A stretch of 64,000 nt of DNA from M3007 sp964621185 (GTDB taxonomy: Bacteria; Bacteroidota; Bacteroidia; Chitinophagales; Saprospiraceae). The stretch lies in the NCBI GenBank assembly GCA_964621185.1, contig CAZULM010000001.1, positions 186,001-250,000 on the forward strand. Direction: 5' to 3'. The position numbers and the translations under genes were made by a program. Below, one piece after another: positions 26,571-34,444 of the stretch. Positions within the stretch are counted from its first letter, which is position 1. Every line of letters starts with the position of its first letter. Below the pieces are notes generated by a model that had not been told where the DNA came from, searched no databases, and saw nothing but the letters and a program-made list of their open reading frames with translations.

Positions 26571-27344
26571 ATGCGCCTGAGCATTATCCAATCATCCCTG
26601 CACTGGGAAAACCCCGCCGCCAACCGGAATATGTTTTCCGAAAAAATGGCGCCCCTGCGCGGCGCCACCGACCTGATCGTGCTGCCGGAAATGTTCAGCA
26701 CCGGTTTTTCCATGGCGGCATCCCGGCTCGCCGAGCCGATGGGCGGCCCCACCGCGCAATGGATGTTGGCCAGCGCCGCAGCACTCGGTGCAGCCATCGC
26801 AGGCAGTTTTATCTGCGTCGAAAACCAGCGATTTTACAACCGGCTGCTCGTGGCTTTCCCCGATGGGAAATATGCCTATTACGACAAAAAACACCTGTTC
26901 GGGATTGCCGGGGAGCATGAGCATTATGCGCCGGGCAACAAAAAGTTGGTGTTTGAATGGAAAGGCGTCCGGATTTGCCCGCTGGTTTGCTACGACCTTC
27001 GCTTCCCCGTATGGGCCAGGAACACCCCGGCACAACCCTACGACCTTTTGCTGTACGTAGCCAACTGGCCAAGCCGCCGCGGGCACCACTGGCGCAGCCT
27101 GCTGGTAGCCAGGGCCATTGAAAACCAGGCGTTTGTGGCTGGCGTGAACATTTTTGGCGCCGATGGGAACGGCCATGAATACAACGGCGACAGCGCGATA
27201 TATGATTTTTCGGGGCAGCAGATCGTCCAGATTTCCGGGGAGGAAGGCGTGTTCAGCACCGAGATTTCTGTGGAACTCCTGCAACAATACCGCCAGCAAT
27301 TGCCATTTCTTGCCGACGCCGACAGCTTCGAGCTGAAGCGCTGA
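26571..27344 (+). CDS. carbon-nitrogen hydrolase, omega-amidase (YafV/Nit2) type
   Basis: A 257-residue nitrilase-superfamily amidase with the Glu-Lys-Cys triad: E40 (LPEMFSTGF), K106 (YYDKKHLF) and C140 (VCYDLRFP). The motifs match the YafV/Nit2 branch, which hydrolyses alpha-ketoglutaramate and similar omega-amides. This repairs products of glutamine transaminases. Cytoplasmic and of normal length. The 196-base gap before it shows no gene. Confidence 0.88.
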   Translation: MRLSIIQSSLHWENPAANRNMFSEKMAPLRGATDLIVLPEMFSTGFSMAASRLAEPMGGPTAQWMLASAAALGAAIAGSFICVENQRFYNRLLVAFPDGKYAYYDKKHLFGIAGEHEHYAPGNKKLVFEWKGVRICPLVCYDLRFPVWARNTPAQPYDLLLYVANWPSRRGHHWRSLLVARAIENQAFVAGVNIFGADGNGHEYNGDSAIYDFSGQQIVQISGEEGVFSTEISVELLQQYRQQLPFLADADSFELKR

Positions 27345-27573
27345 CCTGAAAAAAAATTATTTGAAAATTTTTGTTTTGCAAAACCCCTTTCTACCTTTGC
27401 TTCAAGCTTGCTTTGCTTTTAGTCCTTTCTTGTGGCCTCGTTCTAATCCTTTCTGCGTTCAATCGCCTGCTGCAAGCTGCTTCCCTCGACAAAACCTAAA
27501 ACCAATCTTTCACCAACAGCGAACCCATTTTTGGGCGTGCCTTACCCCTGCTGCGAGCTGTAACAAAACGAAC

Positions 27574-28125
27574 ATGACCGAAACAATTCCTTCCTGTACA
27601 GGCTCAACCGAGCCTTCCTTACGACCCTTTCAGCCATTCCTATTCCTCTTCTGTATCGCCTTTGTCTCGTTTTCTTTCAAAACGATCAACAAAGCGCCCG
27701 CCGACCGGGCCAACGATGTCGAAATGATGCAATTCCGCGCCGACATCACGGGGTACGCCCAAAATTTCACAGGCCTTCGCTACCGCCATGCCGGTTATTC
27801 GCCAAAAACGGGCTTCGACTGCTCCGGCTTCACCAGCTATGTGTTGAGCGAGTTCAACATTGACGTGTCGAGAAGCTCCCGCGCACAGTCGGCACAAGGC
27901 AAAAAAACCGCTTTGAGCGACGTGCTTCCTGGCGACCTGGTCTTTTTTGGAAGCCCTGGCCGCATCCAGCACGTAGCCCTGGTGGTTGAGAACACGCCCG
28001 AAGGCATCTACTGTGTGCACAGCACTTGCAGCCGCGGCATTATCGTAGAAAACATTTCCACCTCGAAATACTGGAAACCTAAAATCCTATTCGCAAGAGA
28101 CGTGATCACCGGATTGGAGATTTGA
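27574..28125 (+). CDS. exported NlpC/P60 cysteine peptidase
   Basis: A 183-residue cell-wall hydrolase. A hydrophobic N-terminal segment (FQPFLFLFCIAFVSFSF-like, about 16-32) acts as signal or anchor. The NlpC/P60 domain (about 55-175) has catalytic C83 (DCSGF), H133 (QHVALV) and H149 (VHSTCS). These enzymes cut peptidoglycan peptides, usually after D-Glu. I chose ATG 27574 (MTETIPSC) because the stretch upstream (an in-frame extension from a TTG at 27361) is low-complexity and lacks family similarity; the 230 bases before it are probably leader. Confidence 0.82.
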   Translation: MTETIPSCTGSTEPSLRPFQPFLFLFCIAFVSFSFKTINKAPADRANDVEMMQFRADITGYAQNFTGLRYRHAGYSPKTGFDCSGFTSYVLSEFNIDVSRSSRAQSAQGKKTALSDVLPGDLVFFGSPGRIQHVALVVENTPEGIYCVHSTCSRGIIVENISTSKYWKPKILFARDVITGLEI

Positions 28126-28163
28126 GCTCCGTCAAAACAGAACGATTAACCACAAAGCGCAGG

Positions 28164-28197
28164 GCCGTTCCAAGCATTGGGACGGCACTTTTTTTTG
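28164..28197 (+). terminator. terminator between convergent NlpC and hbd genes
   Basis: Stem GCCGTTCC (28164-28171) / GGGACGGC (28179-28186) with one G-T pair, then AC and nine or ten T. It ends the NlpC transcript. Confidence 0.8.
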
Positions 28198-28199
28198 CG

Positions 28200-29090
28200 C
28201 TATTTCCTGAAACCTGGCGCGACCACCAGTTCCTTTGAACCTGGGGTATAGGAATAGAAGCCTTCCCCGCTCTTGGCGCCCAGCTTCCCCGCCGTCACCA
28301 TGTTCACCAACAAAGGGCAAGGCGCATATTTCGGGTTGCCGAAGCCGTCGTGCAGTACCCGCAGGATAGACAGGCACACATCCAGCCCGATAAAATCGGC
28401 TAATTGCAGCGGCCCCATCGGGTGGGCCATGCCAAGCTTCATCACCGTGTCGATTTCCGTCACGCCGCTCACGCCCTCAAAAAGCGCATAGATCGCTTCG
28501 TTGATCATGGGCATCAGGATGCGGTTGGCCACGAAGCCGGGGTAGTCGTTCACTTCAACGGGTTCCTTGCCCAATTTTACAGAGAGTTCCATGACCTGTG
28601 CGCACACCGCGTCGGAGGTGGCGTAGCCGCGGATCACTTCCACCAGCTTCATCACCGGTACCGGGTTCATAAAGTGCATGCCGATCACTTTTTCGGGCCG
28701 CTTGGTCACGGCAGCTATCTGCGTGATGCTGATGCTGGAGGTATTGGTGGCCAAAATCGCGTCGGTGGGAGCATATTGGTCGATATCGCCAAAAATCTTG
28801 AGCTTGAGGGCCACGTTTTCCGTGGCGGCTTCCACTACCAGGTCGGCACTGGCCACGCCTTCCTTGAGGTCGGTCATGGGGTGCACCCGCCGCAGGGTGG
28901 CCGCTTTGTCGGCTTCCGTGATGCTGCCCTTGGCCACTTGTCGGTCGAGGTTCTTCGCAATGGTGGCCAACGCCTTGTCGAGCGCTGCGGAGGCTACGTC
29001 CACGAGGGTGACGTCGAAGCCGTTCTGGGCAAATACGTGCGCGATGCCATTGCCCATGGTGCCACCGCCGATAACTGTGATATTTTGCAT
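28200..29090 (-). CDS. hbd: 3-hydroxybutyryl-CoA dehydrogenase
   Basis: A 296-residue NAD(P)-dependent 3-hydroxyacyl-CoA dehydrogenase. N-terminal Rossmann domain with VIGGGTMGNGIAH (about 5-17), catalytic-region motif GMHFMNPVPVMKLVEVI with the active His, and VNDYPGFVANRILMPMINEA leading to the C-terminal helical domain. It oxidises 3-hydroxybutyryl-CoA or reduces acetoacetyl-CoA in fatty-acid or butanoate metabolism. Full length. A copy of repeat R5 sits in its leader, between a likely -7 element (29147-29154) and the start codon. Confidence 0.93.
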   Translation of the reverse strand: MQNITVIGGGTMGNGIAHVFAQNGFDVTLVDVASAALDKALATIAKNLDRQVAKGSITEADKAATLRRVHPMTDLKEGVASADLVVEAATENVALKLKIFGDIDQYAPTDAILATNTSSISITQIAAVTKRPEKVIGMHFMNPVPVMKLVEVIRGYATSDAVCAQVMELSVKLGKEPVEVNDYPGFVANRILMPMINEAIYALFEGVSGVTEIDTVMKLGMAHPMGPLQLADFIGLDVCLSILRVLHDGFGNPKYAPCPLLVNMVTAGKLGAKSGEGFYSYTPGSKELVVAPGFRK

Positions 29091-29102
29091 TGAAAAAAGG
29101 TA

Positions 29103-29128
29103 GGTTCGGGTTTCGGGTTTCAGGTTGG
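29103..29128. repeat. Repeat R5, left copy flanking the HNH island
   Basis: GGTTCGGGTTTCGGGTTTCA and following bases, the reverse complement of the CCTGAAACCCGAAA word. It is inverted relative to the copy at 29940-29963; the two enclose the HNH gene pair. Confidence 0.8.
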
Positions 29129-29146
29129 GCTTCGAGGGGGGCGGGG

Positions 29147-29154
29147 CAAAAGTA
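29147..29154 (-). promoter_or_regulatory. putative -7 element for hbd
   Basis: Minus strand TACTTTTG, 56 bases before the hbd ATG. No clear -33 TTG. If correct, repeat R5 is transcribed as part of the hbd leader. Confidence 0.35.
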
Positions 29155-29214
29155 GTGGGAAAAATGGGCTTTGAGGAAAGAGAAAGTGGTGTTGTGGGAA
29201 TTTTGCCTACTTTT

Positions 29215-29466
29215 TCAGATTTTGGGAGGGTGCTCTCCCATAAAGAATAGGATGGCTTCTGTCTTTATGAATTTAATATTATTACACCCTTGGCACGAAA
29301 ATGCAAGATTGTCAATGTCATCCGAGCCACCATTGAAACGCGGCATAATATGTTCGACTGAAAACTTGGTTGTGGAGAAGGCAGCAGGAGTTCGGCAATA
29401 CTCACAAATATTTCCAGCCCTTACGGCGACAGCTGCTTTAATTTTGTTTGATATACTTTCAGCCAT
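29215..29466 (-). CDS. HNH endonuclease domain protein
   Basis: An 83-residue protein that is almost only an HNH nuclease core: zinc-type CEYC (about residues 22-25), VEHIMPRFNGGSDDIDNLAF with the catalytic His, and CQGCNNIK. Related stand-alone HNH proteins usually run about 30-50 residues longer, so the C-terminus may be cut short. The start ATG 29466 overlaps the stop of the upstream partner gene by 8 bases, so the two are coupled. The pair lies in an A+T-rich island bounded by inverted R5 repeats, suggesting recent gain. Confidence 0.8.
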   Translation of the reverse strand: MAESISNKIKAAVAVRAGNICEYCRTPAAFSTTKFSVEHIMPRFNGGSDDIDNLAFSCQGCNNIKFIKTEAILFFMGEHPPKI

Positions 29467-29845
29467 TATGCAGCGGCATGAGCCCAAGCTGTTCCATCAG
29501 TTTTTGAGGTGTAACCTGCCGTAAAGTGGCCAATTCTACGATGTAGCCAAGCCGCTCAACATTATGCTGCTCTACTACCCCAATCAGTTCAAGGAGCGAA
29601 TTATATTCTGGCTTTGAAATAGTGCCTAATCGTCTTTTTTCACTTAACGTTTCATATAGCTCGGTCTTTTTAGATGGCAATTTGGTATATATCTTTTGAA
29701 GGAGCATGTTTTCTTGTTCAGATAATACTGGTGCAATGCGTTTCGCACGAAGCGATAACATCTCCTTGAAAAAAGACTCAAACTCCTTGTTGTCCAAGCG
29801 GGCAGCGCTGTCGAGCAAATCGGGAACTGATAGTTGTACGTCCAT
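29459..29845 (-). CDS. small helical partner protein of the HNH gene
   Basis: A 128-residue, mostly helical protein (LLDSAARLDNKEFESFFKEML, LRAKR, ERLGYIVELATLRQ). I recall similar proteins encoded directly upstream of small HNH genes in cyanobacteria and other bacteria, with the same LRAKR and ELATLRQ blocks; their role is not known to me. Tight coupling to the nuclease gene (8-base overlap) suggests a regulator, inhibitor or specificity partner. A likely -7 element is at 29864-29871. Base composition is A+T-rich compared with flanking genes. Confidence 0.65.
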   Translation of the reverse strand: MDVQLSVPDLLDSAARLDNKEFESFFKEMLSLRAKRIAPVLSEQENMLLQKIYTKLPSKKTELYETLSEKRRLGTISKPEYNSLLELIGVVEQHNVERLGYIVELATLRQVTPQKLMEQLGLMPLHNG

Positions 29846-29863
29846 GATGTTGTGATTGAAATA

Positions 29864-29871
29864 CAAAAATA
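29864..29871 (-). promoter_or_regulatory. putative -7 element of the HNH gene pair
   Basis: Minus strand TATTTTTG (TAnnTTTG), 18 bases before the ATG; no clear -33 TTG. Confidence 0.35.
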
Positions 29872-29939
29872 CAAAAATCAGCTGAGAAAAAATAAAGAAT
29901 ATTTCGACTTGATATGCCCAATATTTAACACCGACTCGA

Positions 29940-29963
29940 TCCGAAACCTGAAACCCAAACCCT
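29940..29963. repeat. Repeat R5, right copy flanking the HNH island
   Basis: TCCGAAACCTGAAACCCAAA followed by CCCT. It reaches the stop codon of the next minus-strand gene (29962-29964). Inverted relative to 29103-29128. Confidence 0.8.
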
Positions 29964-30915
29964 ACCCCCTCCACCCCACCATCGCCGCCGGCGTAATCCC
30001 CAATACCGGGTGCCACTCCGAGCCGACATCGACCGACACACCGTTTTTCAGCCGAAGCCCAAGCCCGAAGGCCATGCGCGCCACTTTGCCCGTGCGGGTG
30101 CCCGCGCGTATCGCGACCATGGGCGAGGGTCGGTATTCTATGCCCGCCTTCACCTGGGCTGGCCGTTCGAGGTCTTTTTCCGTTTCTATGGCCAACAAAA
30201 ACAGCTCGGAAGGTTTCCAGGTTGCGCCCACACGCACGACCGTGGGCAGTATATCGTCGCCGATCTGTTGCTGGAACGGGTTTTGCACCCTCCCGGCGAT
30301 CCAGACCTTTGGCAATGCCTGCGCCAGTAAGCCCAGGCTGAAAGATGCGGCGGTATTGGACCCGTATTCCCGGGCATTGTTGTGCAGCACGTCTGCCGAG
30401 CCGCCGAGGTAGAATTTTTCGCCGAGCCGCCGGCCATAAGAAAGCTGGTACCGCTGCTCGCTGTACAGCTCAGTGCCGGAATGGAACACGCCAAGCCCCG
30501 CCCCGCCGGAACTCCCCAGGCCAACAATTCCCTGGATTTGCACCGTTTGCCAGTCGCCAAGGGAATAAGGCACGGCACTGCCCGCAAAAAGCCCGAACTT
30601 CTTTTTCAGGCCGAGCTGAGCCTCATTGGCAAGTCCGGCCGCATAATCGGGCATCGCCACCGTGGCCCCGCCCATGCCCATCGCCGCGGCATTGTCGAAC
30701 GGGCGCATGAAGACTTGGGCGCTGCCTGAAAAGGCAAGGAGCAAGAGGCAAAAGGCAAGGGGCAAGTTGGCAAATGAGCAAATTGGCAAGGGGCAAATGG
30801 ACAAGCTGGCAAGGGGCAAGGGACAACCTGTTCCTTGCCCTTTGCCCCTTGCAAATTTGCCAACTTGCCTATTTGCCTTTTGCAAACTTCCGAAAAAGGT
30901 GGATAGATAGCCCAT
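29962..30915 (-). CDS. outer-membrane beta-barrel protein, PorV/PorQ-like
   Basis: A 317-residue predicted outer-membrane protein. The mature part starts near QVFMRPFDNAAAMGMGGA, resembling the start of PorV/PorQ/UPF0164-type barrels (MGGA followed by an Asn/Ala-rich turn). It continues with alternating aromatic and glycine-rich strands to MVGWRG. Most of the N-terminal 60 residues are encoded by the R4 repeat, whose pyrimidine strand reads as LPLAFCLLLLAF, a signal-peptide core. The start is uncertain: ATG 30915 gives an unusually long, basic pre-region; a downstream TTG could be used. A type IX secretion link is possible but not shown. Confidence 0.65.
   Translation of the reverse strand: MGYLSTFFGSLQKANRQVGKFARGKGQGTGCPLPLASLSICPLPICSFANLPLAFCLLLLAFSGSAQVFMRPFDNAAAMGMGGATVAMPDYAAGLANEAQLGLKKKFGLFAGSAVPYSLGDWQTVQIQGIVGLGSSGGAGLGVFHSGTELYSEQRYQLSYGRRLGEKFYLGGSADVLHNNAREYGSNTAASFSLGLLAQALPKVWIAGRVQNPFQQQIGDDILPTVVRVGATWKPSELFLLAIETEKDLERPAQVKAGIEYRPSPMVAIRAGTRTGKVARMAFGLGLRLKNGVSVDVGSEWHPVLGITPAAMVGWRG
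30729..30891. repeat. Repeat R4: GGCAAGGGGCAA-word inverted repeat in signal codons
   Basis: The left arm (30729-30824) is purine-rich with many GGCAAGG and GGCAAA words. The right arm (30831-30891) is the inverted, pyrimidine-rich version. The arms share blocks such as GGCAAGTTGGCAAAT. It lies wholly inside the N-terminal codons of the PorV-like gene. Confidence 0.85.
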
Positions 30916-30937
30916 ATCGTGTCGATTTTGGCGCAAG

Positions 30938-32143
30938 TTAGCGGTCGAATCCGTTTTCCTGGGTTATTTTTTCATAGAACAGCCCCGCCTCGGTCATGCT
31001 GCGCTGCATGGTGTCGAGATCGACGCGGACGAGGCCGAAACGGTAGGTAGGGCCCAGGTGCCACTCAAAGTTGTCCCAGGTGCTCCAATGGATATAGCCT
31101 TGAAGCTGTATCCCATCGGCGATTGCCTGGTGGCAAACGCCCAGATAATCGCGGATGGCCTGGATGCGCAGCTGCTGGTCGTTGGTGCAGATGCCGTTTT
31201 CGGTGACGATGATGGGCTTGCCGAACCTCCGGTGAAAATAGCGCATCACCGCGCCGAAGCCTTCCGGCCGGTATCCCCACATCCGGTCGTGGGGTATCCC
31301 GCGCTTTTCAAGCTCTTTTTTTCGCGTGATGGCATCTATAGGGAACGGGTCGAACAGCATGTAGGCGTAGTAGCTGAGCCCCCAGAAATCACATTTCTGG
31401 AACGGGCGGGCTGCCCGGCCCATAAACCACCAGCGGACAAAAGAGGCGACAACTTTTCCCAAGAGATTTACCCCTTCAAAACAAGCTGTGTTCAGGGAAA
31501 TGCCAATGGGGGCTGAGGATTTGTCGCGGATCATGCCGTAGGCGATGTCGTGGGCGCGGCCCATGTTGTCCAAAACGCAGTTTGCTGTAAAGTAGCGGTC
31601 TTTTTTGCGGGGCGGGAAATTGCCCAAAACATAGGCGTTCATGGCATACACGTTCGGCTCGTTGAACGTGTTCCAATAATGCGCGTATTCGCCAAAGTGC
31701 TTGAGGCACTGGCGCACAAAATCAAGGTACAGGGGGATGTTGTCCTCGTTGGCCCAGCCGCCGCGCTGCTCGAACCAGTTGGGGTGGGCGAAATGGTGCA
31801 GGACAAACATCAGCCCTACCCCATTTTCTTTCAGTTTTTGGAAAAACGCGCGGTATTCGTCCACCACGGAAAGGTCAAACTTGGCGTTCGGTTGGTGCTG
31901 CAATCGGCTCCAGTCAACGCCACAGCGGTAAATGCTGCCAAACCGGACAACCCAGCCCGCATCCTCCAGGCGCTGCCGCTCATGGTCGGTGGTGCGCTCA
32001 AAAATATGCCCATCAAGTGCTTTCAGTCCTTTCCAAGGGTGGTTGCCGGCTGTTTCAACTTGTGCCGCGGCGGTAGAGCTGCCCCAAAGGAAGTTGCTGG
32101 GAAAATTGAACCGATGGTCTGCGGTGCTGCTTGCCTTGCTCAT
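30938..32143 (-). CDS. GH1 family glycosidase (beta-glucosidase-like)
   Basis: A 401-residue (beta/alpha)8 GH1 enzyme without a signal peptide. Acid/base E162 lies in TFNEPN and nucleophile E315 in VTENGI; the N-terminal NFLWGSSTAAAQVE is a GH1 hallmark (here Val-Glu replaces the usual Gln-x-Glu). Slightly shorter than typical 440-460 residue members. It probably hydrolyses a beta-glycoside in the cytoplasm. It lies 16 bases after the symporter gene, so import and hydrolysis of a glycoside may be coupled (inference). Confidence 0.9.
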   Translation of the reverse strand: MSKASSTADHRFNFPSNFLWGSSTAAAQVETAGNHPWKGLKALDGHIFERTTDHERQRLEDAGWVVRFGSIYRCGVDWSRLQHQPNAKFDLSVVDEYRAFFQKLKENGVGLMFVLHHFAHPNWFEQRGGWANEDNIPLYLDFVRQCLKHFGEYAHYWNTFNEPNVYAMNAYVLGNFPPRKKDRYFTANCVLDNMGRAHDIAYGMIRDKSSAPIGISLNTACFEGVNLLGKVVASFVRWWFMGRAARPFQKCDFWGLSYYAYMLFDPFPIDAITRKKELEKRGIPHDRMWGYRPEGFGAVMRYFHRRFGKPIIVTENGICTNDQQLRIQAIRDYLGVCHQAIADGIQLQGYIHWSTWDNFEWHLGPTYRFGLVRVDLDTMQRSMTEAGLFYEKITQENGFDR

Positions 32144-32159
32144 GGCCGGTCAGAACTGA

Positions 32160-33710
32160 TTAGTCCAAAGTTGCGTATGGCTCAACCGGGATGGCTTCCC
32201 GGTACGAGATTGCCCAAAGTCCACATCCCGTGATCACCCCGTTGATGAGGATTGTCAAGAAGCCCACATCGAGCCAGCTTTTGCAGGAAAGCTCAACCAA
32301 CCAGGTCAAAAAGGGCGCTGCGATGCAGACAAAGGGGACAAACCGGTCTTGCAGCTTCAGGCTGGTGAACAGCCCGAACACAAACAAGCCCAACAAAGGG
32401 CCGTATGTATAGCCGGCGATCTTGAAAATCAGGTTTATCACCGCATCGTTGCTCAAGGCGTTGAGTATGAGGATGATGACCACAAATGCTAAGGAAAAGC
32501 CCAAATGCACTAAGGTGCGCTTTTTCCGCTGTGCCGCCTCAATCTTGTTGATATAGGCAACCCGGTCTTCCTCGTAGGCGAACTGGCCTTCTACGGGTTT
32601 CCCTTTTTCAAAATTCAGGAAATCGACGCAAAAGCTGGTGGTGAGCGCCGTCAGGGCCGAATCGCTGCTGGCGTAGGTACTGCCGATCAGGCCAAGGATA
32701 AAGAATATGCCGGCAGCGGTGCTGAGGTGGTTGAAGGCGATCTGCGGGTACAGCAAGTCGCTGCGCCCAGGCACTTCGATGCCTATAGAACCCGCATACA
32801 GGTACAACAGCGCCCCAAGCACCAGAAAAAGGAAATTGATGATGACTAAGTAGATGCAGAAAACGAACATGTTTTTCTGTGCCGAACGGATGTCCTTGCA
32901 GGCCAGGTTTTTCTGCATCAGGTCCTGGTCGAGGCCGGTCATAGTTATCGCCACCAGGGCGCCCCCGACGAACTGTTTGACAAAATGGTTGGGGTTGCCC
33001 AGGAAATTGTCGAAAAAGAATATCTGCCCGTAGCGCCCGCCCAGGACGTTGGGAACGATGTCGCCAACGCCAAGGTTCAAGGCTTTACCGATGGTGAACA
33101 CCGTAAAAACCAATGCCATGAGGAAAAAGGTAGTCATAATGGTATCGGTCCAGATGATGGTTTTTAATCCCCCCTTGAAGGTATAGGAGTAGATCAAGGC
33201 CATCATCAGCAGCACGGTGAGCGGGAACGGAAGCCCCAATGGCTCAAAAACGAACATCTGCAGCACCGTGGCCGCCAGGAACATGCGCGCTGCGGAGCCC
33301 AGGGTGCGAGAGAGCAGGAAAAAAGCCGAGCCAGTTTTGTACGACCAATGGCCGAAGCGCTTTTCAAGGTAGCCGTAAATTGAGGTGAGGTTGAGGCGGT
33401 AGTACATCGGCATCAGCACGGTTGCGATGAACAAATAGCCCACCAAATAGCCCAACACCATCTGCATGTAGGAAAATGCCATGTTAAGCCCCGTGCCGCC
33501 CACTTTTCCCGGTACGCTGATAAAGGTGACCCCGCTGATGCTTGTGCCGATCATGGCGTAAGCGACCACCCACCAAGGCACTTTGCGGTTGGCGAGGAAA
33601 AAGCCCTCGTTGCCCACGTTGTGGCGACCCGTGTACCAGGCCACGCCGAGCAGCACCGCAAAATAAAGCAACAAGACAAGCAGGACGAGAGCAGGAGTAA
33701 GGTGCGCCAT
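32160..33710 (-). CDS. sodium:solute symporter (SSS family)
   Basis: A 516-residue transporter with about 13 membrane helices. SSS features include GTSISGVTFISVPGKVG (about 50-67) and the later GLIGSTYASSDSALTALTTSF. It imports a solute with Na+; the adjacent GH1 gene points to a sugar or glycoside. Start chosen at ATG 33710 (MAHLTPALVLLVLL), just before helix 1; a longer in-frame start to 33830 adds a non-conserved stretch. Confidence 0.88.
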   Translation of the reverse strand: MAHLTPALVLLVLLLYFAVLLGVAWYTGRHNVGNEGFFLANRKVPWWVVAYAMIGTSISGVTFISVPGKVGGTGLNMAFSYMQMVLGYLVGYLFIATVLMPMYYRLNLTSIYGYLEKRFGHWSYKTGSAFFLLSRTLGSAARMFLAATVLQMFVFEPLGLPFPLTVLLMMALIYSYTFKGGLKTIIWTDTIMTTFFLMALVFTVFTIGKALNLGVGDIVPNVLGGRYGQIFFFDNFLGNPNHFVKQFVGGALVAITMTGLDQDLMQKNLACKDIRSAQKNMFVFCIYLVIINFLFLVLGALLYLYAGSIGIEVPGRSDLLYPQIAFNHLSTAAGIFFILGLIGSTYASSDSALTALTTSFCVDFLNFEKGKPVEGQFAYEEDRVAYINKIEAAQRKKRTLVHLGFSLAFVVIILILNALSNDAVINLIFKIAGYTYGPLLGLFVFGLFTSLKLQDRFVPFVCIAAPFLTWLVELSCKSWLDVGFLTILINGVITGCGLWAISYREAIPVEPYATLD

Positions 33711-33760
33711 GAACAGATCAGCAAGATTGCCTGGGAATGGCCCAGGGATTAGAATAGCGG

Positions 33761-33768
33761 CAAATCTA
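33761..33768 (-). promoter_or_regulatory. putative -7 element of the symporter-GH1 operon
   Basis: Minus strand TAGATTTG, 50 bases before the ATG; no -33 TTG in range. Confidence 0.3.
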
Positions 33769-33827
33769 CACCAAATGAAAATGGTTTGTGTAAAATCGGC
33801 AAAAAACTGACATAATCCTGGCTTTTT

Positions 33828-33868
33828 CAAAAAAATGCAGCCGCCCTCACGCTAGAGGGCGGCTGCAT
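33828..33868 (-). terminator. strong terminator of the small membrane protein gene
   Basis: Perfect 14-bp stem ATGCAGCCGCCCTC (33835-33848) / GAGGGCGGCTGCAT (33855-33868) with a 6-base loop; on the minus strand it is followed by a run of T (A-run at 33828-33835 on plus). Confidence 0.88.
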
Positions 33869-33953
33869 CGCACTTCATTTTCTGGTGTTGTACAGGGGGG
33901 AGGCTGTATTTCGGTCAAATCGAATGCTGTTACACCAGTCACCGATCAACAAG

Positions 33954-34157
33954 CTACGGGCTCATGCGGACGGCTTTGGCCGTTGGACTGGAGGATTCTT
34001 TTGCGACGTTGACCTTCACTTCTTTTTCGGCATTGGCGTCAGAAGGCCCTGACATTTGGGAATAAAGCACAGCGCCCAGGGAAAGGTGCAGCCCCACAGC
34101 GAGGATGAAAGCGTAGGTGCGGGCGCGGCGTTCGTTGCGTTCGGTTACGTGATACAT
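33954..34157 (-). CDS. small single-pass membrane protein
   Basis: A 67-residue protein: a charged N-terminus (MYHVTERNERRAR), one membrane helix (about 15-34, TYAFILAVGLHLSLGAVLYSQ) and a short hydrophilic Ser/Ala/Lys tail. The helix resembles the N-terminal anchor of TonB-type proteins, but no TonB C-terminal domain is present. Function unknown. It stands alone with a strong terminator about 90 bases downstream. The 287 bases upstream (34158-34444) hold nothing recognised. Confidence 0.55.
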   Translation of the reverse strand: MYHVTERNERRARTYAFILAVGLHLSLGAVLYSQMSGPSDANAEKEVKVNVAKESSSPTAKAVRMSP

Positions 34158-34444
34158 GGCAAAAAGTTTTAGTGGTTAATTGAAATTTTGGCACTTAATG
34201 AATAATCAGAACAAAACGTAAACGCAGGGGGCGAAAAAAAAAGTTTCTGGGGCGAGGTTAATATTTGTTAAAAAAATCATAAACTCCGAAAAGTCGGCTT
34301 TCATGTGAAAAAATGTTGCGCTTGGCAATGGTTAAGAAAAACTTCCATTTTTGGCCATTTGGGCAAAAGCGGCTTATTTTAATCTATACCGATGCCCCTT
34401 TTCACATGCTGGCGCAATTATCCAGGTGAATTATTGCAGCGGCC

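Noticed and set aside
29215..29466. Classical toxin-antitoxin pair
   Set aside because: Gene overlap and sizes fit, but no known toxin or antitoxin family was recognised; kept only as an HNH pair.
30729..30891. Possible CRISPR array
   Set aside because: The words are short and irregular, without constant-length spacers, and no cas gene is present. The same applies to the R1, R2 and R5 repeats.
34302..34408. 10-bp inverted repeat CATGTGAAAA / TTTTCACATG
   Set aside because: Spacing of 87 bases in A+T-rich DNA; likely chance.
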